NCBI RefSeq assembly: GCF_032393985.1
Contig: NZ_CP135918.1
Span: 3,596,001 to 3,660,000, forward strand
Length of the DNA: 64,000 bases
Source: Fischerella sp. JS2
GTDB lineage: Bacteria > Cyanobacteriota > Cyanobacteriia > Cyanobacteriales > Nostocaceae
Direction of reading: 5' to 3'
Positions 25,058 through 33,692 of this stretch are shown piece by piece; the first letter of the stretch is position 1; every line of letters begins with the position of its first letter. The translations under genes and the position numbers were made by a program. Under the pieces are notes generated by a model, which was not told the origin of the DNA, did no database searches, and saw only the letters and a program-made list of their open reading frames with translations.

Positions 25058-28000
25058 TTATTGTTCCACCACCGCACCCAGCGCCTGCAACGTCAAAAGC
25101 GTCGCATCTGTTAGCCCTTTCACACCAGTAATATTCATCCCTTCATAAAGTCTTTTTGCCCTCAACATTCTTATACACTCTCCTGTCTTTGCATCCCAAA
25201 CCCTCACTGTTTGGTCTTGGGAACCACTAGCAACAAATTGCCCATTTGGACTAAAAGCCACAGCAGATACCAAATGAGTATGTCCAACGCAGATATGACG
25301 ACATTCCCCAGTTTTCACATCCCAAATTCTCACTGTTTGGTCATGGGAAGCACTAGCAAGAGTTAGCCCATCTGGACTGTAAGCAATCGAAAAAACCCAG
25401 TTTGTATGTCCTGTAAGAGTTCTCAGACATTTCCCCGTCTGCCAATCCCAAAGTTTAATTGTTTGGTCTGTGCTGCAAGTCGCTAAGACCCCCCCAACCC
25501 TGCTTAATAAGGGAGGCGAAGGATTTGGGCTAAATATCGCAGCGTAAATCCTGGCATCATGAGCGGCTAAAGTTTGCAGAAGACCACTTTCATAATTCCA
25601 TAGTTTCACAGTTTGATCAGCACTGGCACTAGCGAACATTTTTCCGTCTGGACTAAAGGCGATCGCAAAAATTTTATCTCGATGACCAGTAAAAGTTTGC
25701 AGACATTGCCCGGTGTGCCAGTTCCATAGTTTAATCGTACAATCAGCACTCCCACTAGCAACCATCTCACCTTGGGGGTGAAAAGCCACACTATAAGCCC
25801 AGTCTGTGTGTCCTTGTAAAATTTGCAAACATCGCCCTGTGTTTACATTCCACAATCGCACTGTGGCATCAGTGCTAGCACTAGCTAATATATCTCCGTT
25901 AGGATGAAAAGCCAGACCGTAAATAAAGTCTGTATGTCCTTCTAGGCTGACAAGACATTTGCTTGTTTCCCTGTCCCATAGTTTCACAGTTTGATCATTA
26001 CTACCACTGGCTATAATTTGCCCATTGGGACTGAAGATAACAGGCAGCGCCCAATCTGTATTGCCGTACCAAGTTTTTAAACATTGTCCATTACCATAAT
26101 CCCATAACCGCATGGTTTGGTCTAAGCTGACGCAAGCGATGGTTTGATTATCTGGACTGAAAGCAACGCAACAAACTTCATTGGTTTGTCTGTGTAGTGT
26201 TTTGATACAAGTGTGGCTATGACAATCCCAAAGTTTTACAGTATGATCGCCACTACCACTAACGAGTATTTCTCCTTGAGGGCTAAAAGCCACTGCATAG
26301 ACGCTGTTGGTATGTCCAGTATATGTTTTTATGCATTTACCTGTGTGATAATTCCAAAGTTTGATGGTGCGATCGCCACTCCCACTGGCTAAAGTTTGCC
26401 CATCTGGACTAAAGGCTATTGAACGCACCCAACCATGATGTTCTGTCAGTGTTTTTAAGCACTTGCCTGTAGCAACATCCCATAGCTTAATTGTGTGATC
26501 GGCACTACTACTTGCCAAAGTTTTCCCATCGGGACTAAATGCAACACAACGCACCCAATCTGTATGTCCAATCAGCGTTTTCAGGCAAATACCATCACGG
26601 ATATCCCAGAGTTTGACTGTGTGATCGCCACTAGCACTGGCTAAGGTTAAACCATCGGGACTAAATGCTACGGAAAAAGTCTCATGATTGTGTTCAATCA
26701 ACGTTTTTATACATATGCCATCCCGTACATTCCATAACCTTACAGTCTGATCAGCTCCACAGCTTGCGATCGTCTCACTATCTGGACTAAACATAACTGA
26801 GCGTACCCAGTTGGTGTGACCCTGACAAATCAACAATAATTTTCCTGTTTTCACCTCCCACAGACGGACATGACAGTCGGTGTCGCAGGTTGCTAAAAGC
26901 TGACCGTCTGAGCTAAAAGTAGCTGACAAAATATTACCTAGCGTTTCCGTAAAAACACATGAGGATAAATCTGAACCTGCAAAATTCACATCATGCAGGT
27001 TTACATTCTGAAGATAAGCTTGCCAAACAGTTAGATTGGAGAAGTCATAGCCACTGAAATCAACCTGTGCTTGATGCAGAAGATTAAGTACATTTCCCCC
27101 TGCATACCCGGTTTCTTGCCGTGATTTTCTTTGAAGATGCGAAAGAATTTGACTCAGACAACTAGCAATATTTTCAGGACTACCAAGTTGTGCGATCAAT
27201 TCATTCACAATCGGTTGCAGGATCAAACCAGTTTGAGTTTCTCGCACATAATCCTTGGTTTGCGCTTTCAGCAAAGCATGGCTTCTAAAAATGGCTATTT
27301 TCTGAGTGATTATCTCTTGACTAACCTGCTCAATTAATTGGTTGGTTACATATTCCATCACCACTGGTTGTTGAGTAAAGCTACTGGCGCTTTTTTCAAT
27401 TAGCGATCGCCTTTGCAAAGAACTGAGTGATTCCAACATTTCACGGGATAGGACTTTAGTAACAAAATCTGCTTGCAGATCCCGTAATGAAACTGGTTCG
27501 CGGTTAATTGCTAACCAGTACATAATTTCCCGTTCTAAATCTGTGAGACGATAAAACTGTTGATTGAGTAAGTCGCGGATATCGTCGAAGATAAATGCAC
27601 TTTGCTGAGAAATATCTAAAAACTGCGAAATATTACTATCAAAAAAATCTCGGATCGCAGACGCTACAATCTTGAGAGCCAGAGGATTACCACCATAGCG
27701 GGAAATCAAGATTTGCCATTGAGCATCTGTAGCTGTAAACTTTCCTTTGACGCTAAATAATGAACGTCCTTCATTCTCTGGTAAACCTGTAAGTTGCACA
27801 GAACGTACAGGTAAAAGTTCACCCTCGAATTGAGATAGTCCTTTCGGTTTTTCCCGTGAAGTCAACAGCAGACAACTTTGGTGTGAAGTTTCAGCGATAC
27901 AGCGAAAAAGTTGACCGTAACCTTCGTATCCTGGACGATAACTACCCGTGCGATCGCCTGAGCGTAAAATTGACTCAGCATTATCCAGAATCAACAGACA

Positions 28001-28771
28001 ACGCAACGAACGTAAATATTTTAGTAACAGCAAAATTCTGCCTTCTAAGTTAGCTGGTAAATTTGTTTCCTGCTGTCTGGATAAAAACTGAATCAACTCA
28101 GCCAAAATATCTTCAGCTGGGGGAGCATTGCGAAGACTGCGCCAAATTACACAATGTAGAGATTCCACATGTCGTGTCTCTACAACAATTTGTTGCGCCA
28201 GCTTTACTGCCAAAGTGGTTTTACCAATTCCACCCATCCCCAGCAGCATCACCAAGCGGCAATTTTCTTGCACAATCCAGCGTTGAACTGTGTTTAATTC
28301 TTCTGCACGTCCATAAAAAATTGCAACGTCAGGCGCTTCGCCCCAGTCTGTGTAAGGATGGGGAGGTGGGGAACTCACCGGCCCCATTCCTCCAAGAGAG
28401 TGGGGATTAGGGGCAATGGGGAGATGGGGAGAATTTAGAATATGGCTTATACTTTCTGCCTTCTGCCTTCTGCCTTCTGCCTTCTGTTTCCTGCCTTCTG
28501 CCTTCTTCTCTACCACGTCTTCCCAACTCAGTTCCAAAACTTGGCAGTAGGCTTTAAACGCCTCAGCATTAATTGGGTATTTTCCTGCTAGGAAGCGCTT
28601 CCAAGTTCCTTCTGAAATGCCTAAAGCCAGAACTCCTTGTTCTTGCCAACAAACTCCTAAAATTTCACTAGCTGACTGAATCCATCTAAAATCATCGACA
28701 GACCACCCTTTGGCAATTCTGGCTTGCTTAATTTTTGCTAATCCCTGTTGAGAAGCTTTGAGAGTAGCCAC
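25058..28771 (-). CDS. HTH-NB-ARC-WD40 STAND-type NTPase
   Basis: A 1237-residue protein, GTG start. Residues ~1-90: an HTH-like N-terminal domain. Residues ~91-145: a linker that is repeat-derived (KAEGRKQKAEGRRQKAE, then a Pro-rich run). Residues ~152-480: NB-ARC NTPase with Walker A GMGGIGKTT (178-186) and a Walker B-like LLILDNAE. A winged-helix and short pentapeptide-like part (SGYDFSNLTVWQAYLQNVNL) follows. Then 14 WD40 repeats, enough for two seven-bladed propellers. WD repeat 12 carries a nine-residue insertion (PSPPLLSRV) derived from an intergenic repeat. STAND proteins are signal-sensing switches; several act in antiphage defence or regulated death, others in signalling. No effector domain is recognised, so its output is unknown. 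Confidence 0.9.
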   Translation of the reverse strand: MATLKASQQGLAKIKQARIAKGWSVDDFRWIQSASEILGVCWQEQGVLALGISEGTWKRFLAGKYPINAEAFKAYCQVLELSWEDVVEKKAEGRKQKAEGRRQKAESISHILNSPHLPIAPNPHSLGGMGPVSSPPPHPYTDWGEAPDVAIFYGRAEELNTVQRWIVQENCRLVMLLGMGGIGKTTLAVKLAQQIVVETRHVESLHCVIWRSLRNAPPAEDILAELIQFLSRQQETNLPANLEGRILLLLKYLRSLRCLLILDNAESILRSGDRTGSYRPGYEGYGQLFRCIAETSHQSCLLLTSREKPKGLSQFEGELLPVRSVQLTGLPENEGRSLFSVKGKFTATDAQWQILISRYGGNPLALKIVASAIRDFFDSNISQFLDISQQSAFIFDDIRDLLNQQFYRLTDLEREIMYWLAINREPVSLRDLQADFVTKVLSREMLESLSSLQRRSLIEKSASSFTQQPVVMEYVTNQLIEQVSQEIITQKIAIFRSHALLKAQTKDYVRETQTGLILQPIVNELIAQLGSPENIASCLSQILSHLQRKSRQETGYAGGNVLNLLHQAQVDFSGYDFSNLTVWQAYLQNVNLHDVNFAGSDLSSCVFTETLGNILSATFSSDGQLLATCDTDCHVRLWEVKTGKLLLICQGHTNWVRSVMFSPDSETIASCGADQTVRLWNVRDGICIKTLIEHNHETFSVAFSPDGLTLASASGDHTVKLWDIRDGICLKTLIGHTDWVRCVAFSPDGKTLASSSADHTIKLWDVATGKCLKTLTEHHGWVRSIAFSPDGQTLASGSGDRTIKLWNYHTGKCIKTYTGHTNSVYAVAFSPQGEILVSGSGDHTVKLWDCHSHTCIKTLHRQTNEVCCVAFSPDNQTIACVSLDQTMRLWDYGNGQCLKTWYGNTDWALPVIFSPNGQIIASGSNDQTVKLWDRETSKCLVSLEGHTDFIYGLAFHPNGDILASASTDATVRLWNVNTGRCLQILQGHTDWAYSVAFHPQGEMVASGSADCTIKLWNWHTGQCLQTFTGHRDKIFAIAFSPDGKMFASASADQTVKLWNYESGLLQTLAAHDARIYAAIFSPNPSPPLLSRVGGVLATCSTDQTIKLWDWQTGKCLRTLTGHTNWVFSIAYSPDGLTLASASHDQTVRIWDVKTGECRHICVGHTHLVSAVAFSPNGQFVASGSQDQTVRVWDAKTGECIRMLRAKRLYEGMNITGVKGLTDATLLTLQALGAVVEQ
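28359..28506. repeat. Intergenic repeats embedded in the NB-ARC-WD40 coding sequence
   Basis: 28359-28430 matches (reverse complement) the spacer repeat at 49315-49380, and 28454-28506 is a CTTCTGCC tract of the kind found between genes elsewhere. Both lie in frame inside the linker between the N-terminal and NB-ARC domains. Confidence 0.75.
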
Positions 28772-28923
28772 TATATTTTTTATGCGTCCTGATTTCTACC
28801 TATTTCTTATAGGTAGAAATATCGCAGAACTCAAACATGATTTGCAATATCATATTAATAAATTTTTGCCTAGATCAGTTTTATTTTTCTTGGCGATCGC
28901 AAAACTGATCTGGAGTAAATAAG

Positions 28924-29031
28924 ATGACATCATCAAAATTGAAAGTTGATTTAGAAGCTTATCCCAATGTAATTGCTTGGATTGAGCGGATAAAACAACT
29001 ACCAAGATATGTAAATATGCCTGAGTTGTAA
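28924..29031 (+). pseudogene. Glutathione S-transferase C-terminal remnant
   Basis: A 35-codon frame ending in TAA reads like the last helix of a GST: KVDLEAYPNVIAWIERIKQL followed by PRYV. The upstream thioredoxin-like half is missing; the preceding ~75 bases show no related sequence. It is either debris of a deleted gst gene or a coincidental short frame; the helix pattern favours debris. Confidence 0.5.
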
Positions 29032-29068
29032 GCAATCCAAAATCCAAAATCTAAAATCCAAAATTCCA

Positions 29069-29968
29069 ATGTCTTTTCATTCTGGAGAAATTGCAGTCCA
29101 AACCCAGGCGGGGGTACGAGAAGAAGCACAACGTTTGTGCAGTCTAATTAATAATGTCATTAAGCCAACTGCTCAAGAATTCCTCCGCACTCAGCAGTTG
29201 GTTATTGCTAGTACAGTAGATGCAAAAGGCAGAGTTTGGGCATCGTTACTCACGGGACAACCTGCTTTTGTAGAAGTGTTAAACCAGCAGACTTTACAAA
29301 TTAATGCATTTCTCTTACCAGAGAATTTACTGTATCAGAACCTGCACGATAATCCACACATCGGTCTACTTGTAATTGATTTGGTAAATCGTAGGCGTTT
29401 GCGTCTCAATGGCAAAGCGGAGATTCAGCCAGCAGGTGAGATAAAAGTCAGTATTGAGCAAGCTTTTTTTAATTGTCCTAAGTATATTCAAGTGCGTCAC
29501 TTAGAAACAGGGATAACAGAATCTCTAGAAAACCCTGTAGTCTTTACCAGACAAGCTTTGAATGAGAAGGATAAATACTGGATTACCCAAGCCGATACTT
29601 TTTTCATTGCTAGTTCCCATCCAGAGGTTGGTGCAGACGCATCGCATCGAGGCGGATATCCAGGATTTGTACAAGTTGTGCATAGCAACAAGCTAGTGTT
29701 TCCCGATTATGCTGGTAACAATATGTTTCAAACCTTCGGCAACTTGGCTATAAATGCAAGTGCAGGTTTATTGTTTATTGATTTTGAAAAGGGACATACT
29801 CTGCAATTAACAGGGAAAGCAGAAGTGATTTGGGATGCAGAGCGCTTAAATAGTTTTACTGGGGCGCAACGTTTGGTTAATTTTGAGATAAACCAAATTT
29901 TGGTAACTCAAAATGCTACTCCCTTACGCTGGCGATTTGGGGAATATTCACCAGTGAATCCAAAATGA
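29069..29968 (+). CDS. Pyridoxamine 5'-phosphate oxidase-family FMN-binding protein
   Basis: A 299-residue protein with two split-barrel FMN-binding halves. The first half has RTQQLVIASTVDAKGRVWAS and LLVIDLVNRRRLRLNGKAE; the second has DYAGNNMFQTFGNLAINASAGLLFIDFEKGHTLQLTGKAEV. Both halves show the family's strand-Gly-Asn pattern. Members bind flavins, haem or F420-like cofactors and have diverse oxidoreductase roles; this one is not PdxH. Substrate unknown. Standalone gene downstream of the GST remnant. Confidence 0.85.
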   Translation: MSFHSGEIAVQTQAGVREEAQRLCSLINNVIKPTAQEFLRTQQLVIASTVDAKGRVWASLLTGQPAFVEVLNQQTLQINAFLLPENLLYQNLHDNPHIGLLVIDLVNRRRLRLNGKAEIQPAGEIKVSIEQAFFNCPKYIQVRHLETGITESLENPVVFTRQALNEKDKYWITQADTFFIASSHPEVGADASHRGGYPGFVQVVHSNKLVFPDYAGNNMFQTFGNLAINASAGLLFIDFEKGHTLQLTGKAEVIWDAERLNSFTGAQRLVNFEINQILVTQNATPLRWRFGEYSPVNPK

Positions 29969-30158
29969 GCATTAAAATTTAGCTGAAAAATTCTCACTTC
30001 ATGTTTATCTTTGACACCTTAACAGGAATACCCTTAACCCAAATTTAACTAAAAAGTTAAGTTATAAAACAATCTCTTTTCTAGAATATTAGTTATTTTG
30101 TAGTCTTAGTTACAGAAATATTTTTGAATTAGCACTTGGCTGAGGGGAAGACAAAGCC

Positions 30159-30419
30159 ATGAAATTAGATTTTAGTAGACCAGATTTTGCATTACAAGCC
30201 AAAAGACAGGATCTGAATTGGTCAAGTGAGGAGTTTGGCATCAAAACTAAACAGCAGCATTTTCAATCTAATACCTGGGTGAGACTGTTGGAACTACTCA
30301 ACCCCTACAGCTTTGACGAAGCACTACTGCTGTGTCCAATTTCTCAAGATGAGTGGATAGCCTGGATACCAGATCATGGAGAAGCAGTACTTAGTACCAG
30401 GCAATTTAGAAGAATTTAG
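30159..30419 (+). CDS. Small conserved protein, unknown function
   Basis: An 86-residue soluble protein with no signal or membrane segment. Features: MKLDFSRPDFALQAKRQDLN, NTWVRLLELLNPYSFDEALLL and CPISQDEWIAWIPDHGEAVL. A GGGGAAG sequence lies about 11 nt before the ATG. The C-terminal DEWIAWIPDHGEAVLS segment looks strand-rich and well ordered. I do not recognise the family; composition looks like a real, maintained small gene. Confidence 0.65.
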   Translation: MKLDFSRPDFALQAKRQDLNWSSEEFGIKTKQQHFQSNTWVRLLELLNPYSFDEALLLCPISQDEWIAWIPDHGEAVLSTRQFRRI

Positions 30420-30541
30420 TCAATTGTCAATTGTCATTAGTCATTTGTTGGTAGAATCAGTGAACAGTTAACAGTTAACAGTGATTAATAGAATTTGAGA
30501 ACTGATAACTGATAACTGAACTACACTCCCCATCTCCCCAA

Positions 30542-31216
30542 TCACACCACCGAAAGGGGTTCTTCAACCTTGCTTTTGAGGGTCAAAGGGTCAATTGCCT
30601 CTAGTTCACCATGTTTGATACTCCAGCAACGGTCGGCGACTGCTAACATATCTCCTGCATCGTGAGTTACTATCAACAGAGTCCAATCTTTTTTAAGTTT
30701 TGCTAATAAATTGACTAACTGCCGACGCATCGACCAATCCAAGCCGGCAGTAGGTTCATCAAGTAATAATAAGTGTGGTTGACGAATCAATTGCACAGCT
30801 AGGGCTAAACGTCGCTGCTGGCCTCCGCTCAAAGCTTGGGGTGATGTAGCCAATGATAAATGCTCTAATCCCACTTCTTGCAGCGCTTCTTTAACTCTTT
30901 GTGTTCCTAACTCTGGATGTCCTAAGCGTAATTCTTCTAAAATCGTACCACCGCAAAAATGCCGTTCAGGAAACTGAAATACTAAACCCCCTAATTGTTG
31001 TAACTCTTCGGCAGTCAGGGTTTGTTCGTGCCAAGCAACAGAACCGGATGTAGGTTCAGCTAGTCCGGATAAAATTTCGAGTAACGTACTTTTTCCAGAA
31101 CCACTTGGTCCAATAATCAAACCCAACTGCTGGGGTGCCAAGTCCAGATTAATTGATTTGAGAATTGCTGTTGGACAAGCTGTGGGATGGTAAACTACAT
31201 TTCTGAGATAGAGCAT
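30542..31216 (-). CDS. ABC transporter ATPase, ECF/CbiO-like
   Basis: A 224-residue ABC ATPase with GPSGSGKST (Walker A), LSGGQQRRLALAVQL (signature), LLLLDEPTAGLD (Walker B) and a switch histidine in VTHDAGD. The sequence resembles ECF/CbiO ATPases and their plastid relatives (NAP14/ABCI11-like). No permease or substrate-binding gene is adjacent, so the transported substrate, possibly a metal or vitamin, is unknown. Single gene. Confidence 0.85.
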   Translation of the reverse strand: MLYLRNVVYHPTACPTAILKSINLDLAPQQLGLIIGPSGSGKSTLLEILSGLAEPTSGSVAWHEQTLTAEELQQLGGLVFQFPERHFCGGTILEELRLGHPELGTQRVKEALQEVGLEHLSLATSPQALSGGQQRRLALAVQLIRQPHLLLLDEPTAGLDWSMRRQLVNLLAKLKKDWTLLIVTHDAGDMLAVADRCWSIKHGELEAIDPLTLKSKVEEPLSVV

Positions 31217-31379
31217 TTGTTAAGACTACCAAAAAGAGTTAGGACATATCTATATAACTACACACGCTCGCATCTGCTAAGTCCCGAAAAAGTTAACAGG
31301 ATATTAGCTATGCTTACATAGTAAATATTTTGCAGCTATAAGATATTCTGCTTTTCTTTAAATTCTAAGAGCAACAGAA

Positions 31380-31457
31380 ATGATCGCTCCCAATTGTTTT
31401 TATTGTGGCAAACTTATTTTGGAACAACAGCTAAAACAAAATATGGGAACCCGCTAA
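31380..31457 (+). CDS. Possible 25-residue zinc-knuckle-like peptide
   Basis: A short frame reads MIAPNCFYCGKLILEQQLKQ and ends NMGTR. It has one CxxC pair. It could be the N-terminal piece of a decayed zinc-ribbon gene or chance. The surrounding 31217-31584 spacer otherwise has no gene. Confidence 0.2.
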   Translation: MIAPNCFYCGKLILEQQLKQNMGTR

Positions 31458-31584
31458 CATCAAGACAGTCAAACTGGATACAAAGTTTTTTTGCGAAACA
31501 CCCGTTAGTCTTCGTTTATCTTTTTGAATTCTAAGTAACGTATAAAACAATCTCGTCAGTAATCATTCTGAAGGAAACACAACA

Positions 31585-32523
31585 ATGAGTAAATGGTTTC
31601 CATCTATGCAAGCAATTCGGTCTACTAAGCTTGAAACCTTTGTCCAAGTAGGTATTGCAGCAACTTTATTTCTAAATGTATGGGTTAATCCTTCTGTTGC
31701 TGCTGATCCTTTTCGCGCCAAAGAAGCACGTAATATCGGTGACAAAACTGAGGCAGCTTTTAAAGCTATTTTCCAACAGGGAGACTACAAAGCAGCAGAA
31801 ACTTACCTGCAACAGGCATTAGTCAGCGAACCTAATGAACCTTTAGCCTATGCAATGAAGGCATCGCTAGCATACACCAACAAAGATTGGACAACTCTAG
31901 ATACTTACAGCAAAAAAACTTTAGAAATTGGGCAAAAGTTAATTACGAGCGACCCGTTGCGTGGTAATATTTACACTGCTGTCGGTCATTTCTTAGAGGG
32001 AGCAGCACTGGTTCGTCGTCAAGGTACTGTCAACGGTGCTACACAGGCATTAAATAAGTTACAAGAAGTCTATAAGCATTTAGATAAAGCAGAGGCTATT
32101 TCTCCCAATGATCCAGAACTCAATTTACTCAAGGGTTACATGGACTTGATGCTAGCTGTAAACTTGCCTTTTGCCAATCCCCAACAGGCAATTGAACGCT
32201 TAGACAAAAATGCTGGTCCTGAGTACTTGGCGGATCGGGGTATTGCCTATGGGTATCGAGATTTAAAACAGTACAACCAAGCACTGGAATATGCAAATCG
32301 TGCTTTAAAGGCGACATCTAATAATCCAGAGGTATATTACCTGAAAGCTCAAATTTTGCGGGGGATGGCAGGAAAAGAGAAAAATCAAAAACTTTTACAG
32401 GAAGCAGTAATAAATTTTGACCAAGCACTGGCGAAGAAATCTCAACTACCAGCAGATTTGGTAAAACAAATTGAACGTGAACGCCGCAAAACTGCACAGG
32501 ATATTGCTCACGCTCAAAGGTAG
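31585..32523 (+). CDS. Secreted TPR protein
   Basis: A 312-residue protein with an N-terminal export signal (hydrophobic residues ~22-38, cleavage probably after SVAA near residue 41). The mature protein is a series of helix-turn-helix TPR units, e.g. AFKAIFQQGDYKAAETYLQQ, EPLAYAMKASLAYTNKDWTT and GYRDLKQYNQALEYANRALK. TPR arrays bind other proteins; in cyanobacterial periplasm or lumen they often assist assembly of complexes. It resembles Synechocystis Sll0314 in form, from memory. AAGGAA lies before the ATG. A 10-bp hairpin follows the stop codon. Confidence 0.85.
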   Translation: MSKWFPSMQAIRSTKLETFVQVGIAATLFLNVWVNPSVAADPFRAKEARNIGDKTEAAFKAIFQQGDYKAAETYLQQALVSEPNEPLAYAMKASLAYTNKDWTTLDTYSKKTLEIGQKLITSDPLRGNIYTAVGHFLEGAALVRRQGTVNGATQALNKLQEVYKHLDKAEAISPNDPELNLLKGYMDLMLAVNLPFANPQQAIERLDKNAGPEYLADRGIAYGYRDLKQYNQALEYANRALKATSNNPEVYYLKAQILRGMAGKEKNQKLLQEAVINFDQALAKKSQLPADLVKQIERERRKTAQDIAHAQR

Positions 32524-32532
32524 CAATAACCC

Positions 32533-32554
32533 GCCTGCGATTCAAATCGCAGGC
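32533..32554 (+). terminator. 10-bp perfect hairpin after the TPR gene
   Basis: GCCTGCGATT and AATCGCAGGC pair around CA. It lies 10 bases after the stop. There is no T-run, so it may also be a dispersed palindrome. Confidence 0.5.
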
Positions 32555-32614
32555 TGATAGCGAAAGACTTCCAAAGAAGACTGAAAAAGAAGTTTACTCC
32601 ATTTACCCTTGTTG

Positions 32615-32665
32615 CCAGGTTCAACCTGGTAACAATAATTAGAGCCTCTAGCTCTTGTTGATCTT
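32615..32665. repeat. Double-hairpin intergenic repeat
   Basis: Contains TTGTTGCCAGGTTCAACCTG with pairing GGTAACAA and then AGAGCCTCTAGCTCT. It has the form of the cyanobacterial spacer repeats with paired CCAGG..CCTGG and AGAGC..GCTCT stems. Non-coding. Confidence 0.5.
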
Positions 32666-32776
32666 GGTGCAAGATCTGAATTGCTACGAACTTTTCTTTG
32701 TCCTAGTTTTCTTGCTTTACTCACCTATAATTTAGTTTGGTAGCTTGAGTAAGATTCTGTTCAGCAATTTTAAGTA

Positions 32777-33229
32777 ATGAAAATCCAGTTTCGTGAATTT
32801 AACCCTTTTGATTTGTGGATTTGGCTGAAGTTCAGTACTATGCCTTCACAACGTGAAAAGGAGTACGTAGAAGAACTTTTTGATTCCTGGTTTTACATGG
32901 GTAAACTGGGTGCATTTAATGCTGAAAATCTCCAGGTACAGGAAACAGGGTTAGATCTCAGCTATATGAATTATGACTCTGATGCGTATGATAGAACTTT
33001 GTTAGCACTAATGCACAACAAAGGTGACTTTGAGTATCAGGGTCAATGGGGGCGTTGCTGGTTTGATTTGGGAACTTCAGATGCGATCGCCTTAGATATT
33101 CTCATTAACGCCCTGCAACAGCTGGGTGTAGAATACGTCACCATTGATGAAGTTTACATCGGCGGCGAAAATGATGACTGGCCTGTCGAAGAAAGTGACA
33201 GTCGTCCTTCGTTTATATATGATAACTAG
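32777..33229 (+). CDS. DUF3531 family protein
   Basis: A 150-residue soluble acidic protein. The DUF3531 pattern is visible: MKIQFREFNPFDLWIWL, an EYVEELFDSWFYMGKLGAFN segment, then QWGRCWFDLGTSDAIALDIL and VDEVYIGGENDDWP-like acidic end. Family members occur throughout cyanobacteria and plastids; function unknown. It is followed after 18 bases by the first Nudix gene, so the three genes may share a transcript. Confidence 0.88.
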   Translation: MKIQFREFNPFDLWIWLKFSTMPSQREKEYVEELFDSWFYMGKLGAFNAENLQVQETGLDLSYMNYDSDAYDRTLLALMHNKGDFEYQGQWGRCWFDLGTSDAIALDILINALQQLGVEYVTIDEVYIGGENDDWPVEESDSRPSFIYDN

Positions 33230-33247
33230 TAACAAAAATTAGTTATT

Positions 33248-33688
33248 ATGCATAAACAAAACGAAATTCGTGTCCTAGCTTTGGGATTAATTCGCGATGG
33301 TAATCGTGTTTTTATTTCCCAAGGCTATGACCCACAAACACAGGAAACTTTTTACCGTGCTATGGGTGGTGGAGTAGACTTTGGTGAAACGAGTTTTGCA
33401 GCCCTACAGCGCGAATTTTATGAAGAAATTCAAGCAGAACTAACTAATATTCATTACTTAGGCTGTTTAGAAAATATCTTTACTTATAATGGTCAGCTTG
33501 GACACGAAATCATTCAACTTTATCAATGTGATTTTGCGGAACCCAAATTTTATCAGTTAGAAAAAATAGTATTTACTGAAAGTAAGCGGCAAAAAACTGC
33601 TCTTTGGATAGAAATTAGTCGCTTTCAATCTAGAGAATTAAAATTAGTGCCAGAGCAATTTTTAGAGTTTTTAATAAAAAAAACATGA
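33248..33688 (+). CDS. Nudix hydrolase, tandem copy 1
   Basis: A 146-residue Nudix hydrolase. The Nudix box GGGVDFGETSFAALQREFYE followed by EIQAEL keeps the catalytic REFxEE core; the closing glycine is replaced by Gln. It cleaves a nucleoside diphosphate linked to another moiety; substrate not predictable. The second copy follows after four bases with ~60% similar residues by eye, including the QAELTNI..GCLEN segment, so they are recent tandem duplicates. Operon with DUF3531 gene probable. Confidence 0.9.
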   Translation: MHKQNEIRVLALGLIRDGNRVFISQGYDPQTQETFYRAMGGGVDFGETSFAALQREFYEEIQAELTNIHYLGCLENIFTYNGQLGHEIIQLYQCDFAEPKFYQLEKIVFTESKRQKTALWIEISRFQSRELKLVPEQFLEFLIKKT

Positions 33689-33692
33689 GTTA

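Noticed and set aside
32533-32554. tRNA-like arm
   Set aside because: A perfect 10-bp stem with a 2-base loop cannot be a T-arm, and no anticodon or acceptor arms are present.
32542-32724. 60-codon minus-strand frame with a basic N-terminus
   Set aside because: It starts with GTG, spans the palindromic repeats and has no ribosome binding site; more likely a by-product of the repeat sequence.
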